From Actinomycetes bacterium (GTDB lineage: Bacteria; Actinomycetota; Acidimicrobiia; Acidimicrobiales; Palsa-688), in the NCBI GenBank assembly GCA_021816565.1, contig JAKAXN010000335.1, positions 1-5,260 of the forward strand: a DNA stretch of 5,260 nucleotides. The letters run 5' to 3'. A program made the position numbers and the translations under genes. Of the stretch, positions 4,944 through 5,260 are shown piece after piece (the first letter of the stretch is position 1; every line of letters begins with the position of its first letter). The notes beneath the pieces were generated by a model. It saw only the letters and a list, made by a program, of their open reading frames with translations. It had not been told where the DNA came from and ran no database searches.

Positions 4944-5260
4944 TTGTCCAGCACCGACCCTGCCGGGGCGCCGGTACTCGTCGTCGACTTCGGGGCCCAG
5001 TACGCCCAGCTGATCGCCCGGCGGGTGCGGGAGGCGCACGTCTACAGCGAGATCGTCCCCCACACCATCACCGCCGCCGAGGTGGTGGCCCGCAAGCCGG
5101 CCGCCGTCATCCTCTCCGGTGGCCCGAAGTCGGTCCACGTGGCCGGAGCCCCGCTGCTCGACCCGGCCATCTACGACGCCGGGATCCCGGTGCTGGGCAT
5201 CTGCTACGGCGCCCAGCTGATCGCCCGCCAGCTCGGCGGGGTGGTGGAGGGGACCGGCCG
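4944..5260 (+). CDS. guaA: GMP synthase (glutamine-hydrolysing), N-terminal part
   Basis: The first 105 residues of GuaA, cut by the window edge; the full protein is usually about 510-530 residues. GuaA aminates XMP to GMP using ATP and ammonia from glutamine. What is visible is the class I glutamine amidotransferase domain: [20 protein letters not shown] (11-30), ILSGGPKSV (56-64) and the nucleophile loop GICYGAQL with C87. The His/Glu of the triad and the ATP-pyrophosphatase domain lie beyond the window. The start is uncertain: TTG 4944 is the only plausible in-frame initiator between the guaB3 stop and the conserved core, placing ten residues ahead of VLVVDFG. No Shine-Dalgarno precedes it, so translation probably depends on coupling to guaB3, whose stop is 10 bases upstream. 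Identity is certain, the exact start is not. Confidence 0.94.
   Translation, partial: MSSTDPAGAPVLVVDFGAQYAQLIARRVREAHVYSEIVPHTITAAEVVARKPAAVILSGGPKSVHVAGAPLLDPAIYDAGIPVLGICYGAQLIARQLGGVVEGTG

Noticed and set aside
3638..4954. 438-residue minus-strand open frame
   Set aside because: It is fully antisense to guaB3, whose family motifs are unmistakable; its composition (Gly/His/Asp/Val) is the usual shadow pattern.

Overview
The window looks like ordinary chromosome from a very GC-rich actinobacterium (about three quarters G+C by eye; almost every third codon position is G or C). Three things point to Actinomycetota, perhaps the Acidimicrobiia: a GuaB3-type IMP dehydrogenase relative directly ahead of guaA, the TANNNT-type -10 boxes lying right at start codons, and GTG/TTG starts. 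The class-level placement is an inference. There are no RNA genes, mobile elements, CRISPR arrays, prophage or plasmid signs.

Layout. Bases 1-35 hold nothing I can assign. A perfect 15-bp hairpin (36-71) overlaps the end of a leftward gene for a small two-transmembrane protein (51-371). From the divergent gap (372-453) a rightward pair follows: a 67-residue conserved-looking protein of unknown function and an overlapping CoA-type Nudix hydrolase (454-1378). The Nudix gene meets a leftward two-TM potassium channel with an RCK gating ring (1375-2451) end to end, and the two stop codons share one CTAG. A 70-bp divergent gap then leads to a rightward gene for a zinc-ribbon / proline-glycine-tyrosine-glutamine-rich / CD225 (dispanin-like) membrane protein (2522-3679). 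After a 90-bp gap come guaB3 (3770-4933) and, 10 bases later, the 5' part of guaA (4944 to the window edge).

How the genes work together. guaB3-guaA is a purine (guanine nucleotide) unit: the IMPDH-family protein would act at IMP/XMP and GuaA makes GMP from XMP. The Nudix enzyme is probably a housekeeping CoA or nucleotide pyrophosphatase. The channel and the CD225 protein are both membrane proteins sharing a divergent promoter region; a functional link is possible but not shown.

I do not see a new multi-gene system. The points most worth a second look are the in-frame internal starts in the channel gene (matching the known MthK arrangement), the TVGYA selectivity filter, the PYGQ-repeat zinc-ribbon/CD225 architecture, the cysteine-retaining GuaB3, and a recurrent -10-box-next-to-start pattern suggesting leaderless mRNAs.
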